Shown piece after piece: positions 41,383 through 45,931 of a stretch of DNA of 45,931 nt. The stretch is from positions 1 to 45,931 of the forward strand of contig CANQSJ010000020.1 of the NCBI GenBank assembly GCA_947626495.1, given 5' to 3'. Numbering within the stretch: position 1 is the first letter of the stretch; each line of letters starts with the position of its first letter. Origin of the DNA: an uncultured Oscillospiraceae bacterium. Lineage in GTDB: Bacteria; Bacillota; Clostridia; Oscillospirales; Oscillospiraceae. A model generated the notes under the pieces. It searched no databases. It was not told the origin of the DNA and saw nothing but the letters and a program-made list of their open reading frames with translations. The position numbers and the translations under genes were made by a program.

Positions 41383-41591
41383 TATTCTTCTCGGCCCACA
41401 AGGTAATCAAGAGACACTTGAAAGAAATCTGCAATCACCTTTAGCGTCTGTATGGACGGTTCCCTGTCTCCGCTCTCATACCTCGCAATCATATTATCTG
41501 ACAATCCGCACAACTCACTCAATGTTCTTCCGCTGAGCTTTTTCGCCTCCCGAAGTTTACGCAGACGGACGGGGAAAAGATCATTACCCAT
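41382..41591 (-). CDS. XRE-family transcriptional regulator
   Basis: 69-aa protein that is a single Cro/C1-type helix-turn-helix domain: LRKLREAKKLSGRTLSELCGLSDNMIARYESGDREPSIQTLKVIADFF spans residues 11-58, with recognition helix around SDNMIARYE. It probably represses element genes; the TTGTAAC repeats ~60 bp downstream are candidate targets. ATG at 41591 is preceded by GGTGA; a GTG at 41600 is an alternative. It follows the phoR-like kinase by 43 bp on the same strand. Confidence 0.88.
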   Translation of the reverse strand: MGNDLFPVRLRKLREAKKLSGRTLSELCGLSDNMIARYESGDREPSIQTLKVIADFFQVSLDYLVGREE

Positions 41592-41634
41592 ATATTTCAC
41601 CAACCATTATTGGCTTGGACAGCCCATTTTTATA

Positions 41635-43287
41635 TTAGCTAAAGCGCACCGTAATGACCGTACCTTTCCCAAGATTGCTTTCCAGACTTATTTCCGCTCC
41701 CAGAACCAGAGCAGCGTGTTTTACGATGGAAAGGCCCAGGCCCGTTCCGCCACTGGCCTTGCTGCGGCTCTTGTCCACTCGGTAGAAGCGCTCAAATATG
41801 CGTTCCTGCTGCTCCGCCGGGATGCCGATGCCGTCGTCGGACACGGTGAGTACCGCCCCCGTGCCATCCCCACGGGCGTCTACGGTCACATGACCACCCT
41901 CACAGTTGTATTTGATCGCGTTGTCGCAAAGGTTGAATACGATGCTGTGAACAAGCTGCGGAATGCCGCTTATGGGAGCCGGTCCGCCGGTGAGCGAGAG
42001 GGCCACGCCCGCCTTGTCTGCCCGTGCTTGTAAGTCCTGGACAACAGCCTCTGACACTGAATATAGGTCTGTATCTTCAAAGTGCATATCTCCCATGCCC
42101 TCGTCCAGATGGGACAGGCTGATGATGTCACTGATGAGCTGCATCATCCGCTGCGCCTCGGAACAGATCTTCCCGGCAAAGGGCTGTACGTCCTCCTGTT
42201 TCGCTATGCCGTTTTGGATGAGTTCCGCATAGCCGGATATGGTCTGAAGAGGCGTTTTCAATTCGTGAGATACATTGGCGGTAAACTCCCGGCGCATCCT
42301 CTCAGCTTCGGCTTTCTCCGTAATATCCAGCAATAGCAGCGCCGCACCGGACACCTTACCCTCAGAAATGATAGGGTTAGCGTTGATCAGATATTGCCGG
42401 TCCCGGATGGTAACAGACTTTTCCTCCCGGAACCCGGACAGCGCCCTGTTCAAAGCGTGTTGGATATCCAAGTCGCGGCTGAGCGAGATCAGGTCTTTCC
42501 CCGTACAGGACCCCTCTGCCCCCAGCAGGTTCATGGCCGCCGGGTTGATGGCCAGAACGCGCCCTGTTTGGTCCAGTAGGATCATACCCTCCGACATACC
42601 GCCAATGATGGCTTCCAGTTCGTTCTGCCGGCGCTGAAGTTCTGTCTGCTGGGCTTTCAGTTGGCTCTGCTGGCCGTCCAGACGGCGCAGCAGGGGGGAT
42701 ATTTCCTCATATCCTTCATTCTCAAGCGGCCTGTCCAGATCCACCGCATTGAGCGGTTGTACGATGCGCCTGGAAAGCCGCCGGGCCAGCAGCACAGACG
42801 CGATTAGTGCGATGACGATGACTGCGGCGAAACCCTGCCCCACTCCCAAAAGCATGGTAAGTACGGTGTTCTGCGCGATCGCAAGGCGAAGCACTGTTCC
42901 ATCTTCCAAACGCTGGGCCGCATAGAGGAACCGCTCCATAAGCGTGGAGGAGTACCGCTGGCTCTCACCAAAACCGCTGGAAAGCGCCTGTTGTACCTCT
43001 GCGCGTTCCAGATGGTTCTCCATAGTATCATTGTCTGCGTCGCTGTCATAGAGGACGCTTCCATCCTCGTCGATCCAGGTGATCCGATAGTCCCGGATGT
43101 CCATATCGTCAAAATACTTCATTCCGCCCAGTTCCACACCTTGAGTGGCAAGCTGGGTCTGCATACGAAGCTGTGTCTGCTCGATGCGGGAAAAATACCC
43201 GTACAGCACTACCATGATGAGGACTACCGACGCAAGAAAAACGGTAAAAGCCACCAAACACAGTGAATGAAATATCTTTTTTGTCAT
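41635..43287 (-). CDS. phoR: PhoR-like sensor histidine kinase
   Basis: 550-aa membrane kinase of the phosphate-sensing type. Two membrane helices (~10-32 and ~150-168) enclose an extracytoplasmic domain. A HAMP region (~169-210), a PAS domain (AIIGGMSEGMILLDQTGRVL, ~226-245), HisKA box NVSHELKTPLQT with His341, and a HATPase domain (NLCDNAIKY, DDGIGIP, GTGLGLSIVK) follow. It is the last gene of a pstA-pstB-phoU-phoB-phoR run, which supports the phosphate assignment. It overlaps the regulator gene by 4 bp. Confidence 0.92.
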   Translation of the reverse strand: MTKKIFHSLCLVAFTVFLASVVLIMVVLYGYFSRIEQTQLRMQTQLATQGVELGGMKYFDDMDIRDYRITWIDEDGSVLYDSDADNDTMENHLERAEVQQALSSGFGESQRYSSTLMERFLYAAQRLEDGTVLRLAIAQNTVLTMLLGVGQGFAAVIVIALIASVLLARRLSRRIVQPLNAVDLDRPLENEGYEEISPLLRRLDGQQSQLKAQQTELQRRQNELEAIIGGMSEGMILLDQTGRVLAINPAAMNLLGAEGSCTGKDLISLSRDLDIQHALNRALSGFREEKSVTIRDRQYLINANPIISEGKVSGAALLLLDITEKAEAERMRREFTANVSHELKTPLQTISGYAELIQNGIAKQEDVQPFAGKICSEAQRMMQLISDIISLSHLDEGMGDMHFEDTDLYSVSEAVVQDLQARADKAGVALSLTGGPAPISGIPQLVHSIVFNLCDNAIKYNCEGGHVTVDARGDGTGAVLTVSDDGIGIPAEQQERIFERFYRVDKSRSKASGGTGLGLSIVKHAALVLGAEISLESNLGKGTVITVRFS

Positions 43288-43964
43288 TGAGGCGCCTCCA
43301 TCCGATACCCTACGCCCCGGACTGTGCGGACATACTCACCGCATGGTCCCAGCTTTAGGCGCAGAGAGCTTACATGCACGTCTACCGTCCGTGTCTCACC
43401 GGCAAACTCCGCATCCCATATATTCTCCAACAAGCTCTCTCGGTCAAAGACCTTCCCAGGGTGGGCCATCATAAGCCGCAACAGCTCGTACTCTTTCAGT
43501 GTCAACGCCACCCGCTCGCCTTGGACCGTCACCGTATGCTCTGATGTGTCAAGCGTAAGGTCGCCCATACGCAGTACGACCGGCTCTTGTTCCGCTCCGG
43601 CCCGACGCAGCACCGCCTTGATCCGGGAGACCATTTCCATCATGCCAAACGGCTTTACAAGATAGTCGTCCGCACCTTGGTCCAGACCAATCACTTTATC
43701 AAATTCTGTGCCTTTGGCTGTTGCCATGATGACAGGAATGCCCGCTGTCGCAGGTTTGGCCCGCAGCTTTTCCAGCACCTGGATGCCGTCCTCACCGGGG
43801 AGCATGATGTCCAGAAGGACCAGCTGGGGCACAGTCTCGCCCATGGCCTTCCAAAAACTCCCGCTCTCACCGAACCCCCGGCTTTCAAAACCGGCAGCGT
43901 TCAATGTGTAGAGGATCAAATTACGGATGGCGTCGTCATCCTCCAGACAGTAGATCAGGCTCAC
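43284..43964 (-). CDS. phoB: PhoB/PhoP-type response regulator
   Basis: 226-aa OmpR-family regulator. The receiver has the acidic pair in CLEDDDAIR, phospho-acceptor Asp in LVLLDIMLPGEDG (~51), Thr in MATAKG and Lys in LVKPFGMMEMV. The winged helix has LTLKEYELLRLMM and VHVSSLRLKLG with RTVRGVGYRME. Start is GTG at 43964 behind GGGAGGTGA, overlapping phoU by 4 bp; a longer frame to 44006 is inside phoU. Context says it controls phosphate-starvation genes. Confidence 0.92.
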   Translation of the reverse strand: MSLIYCLEDDDAIRNLILYTLNAAGFESRGFGESGSFWKAMGETVPQLVLLDIMLPGEDGIQVLEKLRAKPATAGIPVIMATAKGTEFDKVIGLDQGADDYLVKPFGMMEMVSRIKAVLRRAGAEQEPVVLRMGDLTLDTSEHTVTVQGERVALTLKEYELLRLMMAHPGKVFDRESLLENIWDAEFAGETRTVDVHVSSLRLKLGPCGEYVRTVRGVGYRMEAPQ

Positions 43965-44611
43965 GGTGTCACCTCCCTGTCGCCGGTGATGGAAAATACC
44001 ACCCACTTGGCGATATTCACCGCATGGTCGCCTATTCGCTCCAGGTACTTCACGATCATGAGCAGGTCCAGCGCCTGCTCCGCGTCCGTCTCCGCGCTTC
44101 GTACTCGCTGGATCAGCAGCTTTTTTACCTTTGAAAAGTAACCGTCTACCACATCGTCATAAGCGATGACTGCCTGTGCTGCGGCCACATCCTGTGCCAC
44201 AAAAGCGTCCAGGCTGTCCGTTACCATTTTGATAACAGCCCGCGCCATAGCGGAAATGTCCTCCGTCTCATCGGCAGCGGTCAGCTCTGCCACCGTGATG
44301 ATTTCAGCGATGTCGCCGGAATTATCCCCGATGCGTTCCATATCCGTCACCATCTTCAGCGCCGCAGAAATGACGCGAAGATCAGTAGCCACCGGCTGTT
44401 GCTGCAGCAGGAGCTTCAGGCACAGCCCCTCGATCTGCCTCTCCTTCTCGTCGATCTGGACAGACAGATCGGGGACCGAGCGGGCCAGCGCAAGGTCCCT
44501 CTCGGCAAGTGCCTTGGCCGATTTTGCAATAGCATTTTCACACAGCGCGCCCATGGTGATGAGTTCCCGGTTGAGCGTTGACAGCTGTTCGTCAAATTTG
44601 GATCGCATCAT
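43961..44611 (-). CDS. phoU: Phosphate transport regulator PhoU
   Basis: 216-aa protein made of two three-helix PhoU repeats: [24 protein letters not shown] at residues 4-27, and the metal-binding [14 protein letters not shown] and [14 protein letters not shown] motifs. It links the Pst transporter to PhoR and damps phosphate signalling. The ATG at 44611 overlaps the pstB stop; GGGGAGG precedes it. Confidence 0.96.
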   Translation of the reverse strand: MMRSKFDEQLSTLNRELITMGALCENAIAKSAKALAERDLALARSVPDLSVQIDEKERQIEGLCLKLLLQQQPVATDLRVISAALKMVTDMERIGDNSGDIAEIITVAELTAADETEDISAMARAVIKMVTDSLDAFVAQDVAAAQAVIAYDDVVDGYFSKVKKLLIQRVRSAETDAEQALDLLMIVKYLERIGDHAVNIAKWVVFSITGDREVTP

Positions 44612-45363
44612 CCAAACCTCCCCGTGATATAATCCTCCGTCCGTTTATCCACAGGCACAGAAAATATCGTTTCTGTATCGCCGTATTCCACCAACTCCCC
44701 CAGCAGAAAGAACGCGGTTTGATCGCTGATACGCACAGCCTGCTGCATATTGTGGGTGACGATGACAATAGTATATTTCTCTTTCAACGCCGATGCAAGG
44801 TCCTCTATCTTCCCGGTGGAGATAGGGTCAAGCGCAGAAGTCGGCTCATCCATAAGAAGCACCTGCGGCTCTACCGCCAGCGCCCTTGCGATGCAGAGCC
44901 GTTGCTGCTGGCCGCCGGACAGACCCAGCGCGTTTTTCTTCAGCCGGTCCTTCACCTCGTCCCAGATGGCCGCGTCCCGCAGAGACCTCTCCACGATGTC
45001 GTCCAGCTTGGCCTTGCCCTTGATCCCATGGGTCCGGGGGCCATAGGCGATGTTGTCGTACACGCTCATGGGAAAGGGATTCGGTTTTTGGAAAACCATG
45101 CCGATGTCTTTTCGCAGCATGTTCACATCCACGCCTGGGGCAAAGATGTCCTGTCCGGCATACCGTACCTCCCCGGTGATCTTTACGCCGGGGATCAAAT
45201 CGTTCATCCGATTCAGGGTCTTGAGAAAGGTGCTTTTGCCGCAGCCGGACGGTCCGATCAGGGCGGTGATCGCGTGTTCCGGGATGTTGATATTGATATC
45301 CTTCAATGCCTGCGCGCTTCCATACCATAGGCATAAGTCTTTTACTGTAATGATGTCGCTCAT
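44608..45363 (-). CDS. pstB: Phosphate ABC transporter ATP-binding protein PstB
   Basis: 251-aa ATPase of the high-affinity phosphate importer. Walker [10 protein letters not shown] (~33-41), Q-loop [23 protein letters not shown] signature [15 protein letters not shown], Walker [14 protein letters not shown] and the switch His in [27 protein letters not shown] is the PstB-specific stretch. It overlaps pstA by 4 bp. Confidence 0.97.
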   Translation of the reverse strand: MSDIITVKDLCLWYGSAQALKDININIPEHAITALIGPSGCGKSTFLKTLNRMNDLIPGVKITGEVRYAGQDIFAPGVDVNMLRKDIGMVFQKPNPFPMSVYDNIAYGPRTHGIKGKAKLDDIVERSLRDAAIWDEVKDRLKKNALGLSGGQQQRLCIARALAVEPQVLLMDEPTSALDPISTGKIEDLASALKEKYTIVIVTHNMQQAVRISDQTAFFLLGELVEYGDTETIFSVPVDKRTEDYITGRFG

Positions 45364-45931
45364 AGGTCTCTCCTCTTTTTGAAGTACCGTCCTACCAGCA
45401 TGGCCGCCAGCTGGATAATCAGCGTCAGGACCATGAGGATGGCGGCGATGGCAAAAGCCACGCCGAACTCTCCCTGTTCCTTAGCGTAGACATACAGCGC
45501 CACGGTCAGAGTGGCCCCCGCGCTATTCAAGCCCTCAAAGAAGCCGTGGATTGCATGGGCAAAGCCCGCCGTGAACAAAAGCGCCGCCGACTCGCCCAGG
45601 ATGCGCCCCACGGACAGGATGCAGCCGGTGATGATCCCGTCCACGCAGCCGGGCAGCACCACGGTGCGGATGACCCGCCACTTGCCGGCGCCCAGACCGA
45701 AGGCGCCCTCCCGATAGCTCTGGGGCACGGTCTTGAGGCTCTCCTGGGTGGTGCGCAGGACGGTGGGGAGGTTCATGATGACCAACGTCAGCGCCCCTGC
45801 CAGGAGAGATGTCTGCATATCCAGAAAGGAACAGAAAAACAGCATACCCACCAGACCGTAGATGATGCTGGGGATGCCGGACAGGGTCTCGGCGGCATAT
45901 TCGATCACCGCCACCAGCTTTTTGTTCCTGG
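45360..45931 (-). CDS. pstA: Phosphate ABC transporter permease PstA (5' part beyond window)
   Basis: Partial membrane permease of the Pst importer; the reading frame continues through the right window edge. Visible are the coupling EAA-like segment [32 protein letters not shown], at about 75-106 residues into the fragment, and several membrane helices ([52 protein letters not shown]). pstC and pstS are expected further right. Confidence 0.94.
   Translation of the reverse strand, partial: RNKKLVAVIEYAAETLSGIPSIIYGLVGMLFFCSFLDMQTSLLAGALTLVIMNLPTVLRTTQESLKTVPQSYREGAFGLGAGKWRVIRTVVLPGCVDGIITGCILSVGRILGESAALLFTAGFAHAIHGFFEGLNSAGATLTVALYVYAKEQGEFGVAFAIAAILMVLTLIIQLAAMLVGRYFKKRRDL

Noticed and set aside
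1-45931. CRISPR arrays, tRNA or rRNA genes, insertion sequences
   Set aside because: I found no spaced direct-repeat array, no tRNA cloverleaf and no transposase gene; the only mobility genes are the serine and tyrosine recombinases and the transposon-type regulators.

Overview
The window (45,931 bp, GC-rich) looks like the chromosome of a spore-forming Clostridia of the Oscillospiraceae type (Flavonifractor/Pseudoflavonifractor/Intestinimonas-like). The reasons are a type-A RNase P RNA, many sporulation genes (yunB, cotJ genes, cwlD, spoIVA, sigH, a sigK fragment), a PPi-type phosphofructokinase and Firmicutes-style Shine-Dalgarno sequences. The taxonomy is inferred from gene content and protein similarity recalled from memory, not from a search.

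Layout. 1-283: 3' part of rnpB, then a terminator. 362-6581: murD, two tandem M42 aminopeptidases, yunB and ligA on the plus strand, ending in a strong terminator. 6596-11158: minus-strand lipoteichoic-acid-synthase-like sulfatase, a two-gene spore coat operon (cotJA and cotJB fused, then cotJC) and PPi-phosphofructokinase, divergent from fba. 11264-16734: fba, a degenerate P-type ATPase that lacks its actuator domain, and an OmpR-type response regulator/histidine kinase pair. From 16777 to the right edge every gene is on the minus strand. 16777-20747: dut, a DHHW/MBOAT O-acyltransferase pair and a Xer-type tyrosine recombinase. 20819-20848: a perfect palindrome with dif architecture just upstream of the recombinase gene. 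20859-28021: DUF6873-like protein, radA, cwlD, spoIVA, Nif3-like, trmK, small redox and zinc-ribbon proteins, sigH. 28134-37665: a long operon of tightly spaced translation and DNA-repair genes, rimP-nusA-ylxR-ylxQ-infB-rbfA-nrnA-truB-ribF-ruvC-ruvA-ruvB, driven by a consensus promoter and preceded by a leader terminator.

37846-45931 is accessory. A 20-codon 3' end of sigK lies directly beside a large serine recombinase, followed by conjugative-transposon-type genes (HTH_16 protein, sigma-like factor, XRE regulator) and then phoR-phoB-phoU-pstB-pstA running off the right edge. This looks like one end of a sigK-intervening (skin-like) element. The 5' half of sigK is not in the window, so whether the pst/pho genes are cargo or host chromosome is unresolved.

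The most interesting points are: (1) the palindromic dif-like site next to a single xer gene, at a place where gene polarity and G/C strand bias also change, which suggests a replication terminus; (2) the sigK-intervening element with phosphate-uptake genes on its recombinase side; (3) an intact ORF for a P1B-type ATPase that has lost its actuator domain and most catalytic motifs; (4) a probable attenuator in the rimP-nusA leader; and (5) a cotJA-cotJB gene fusion.
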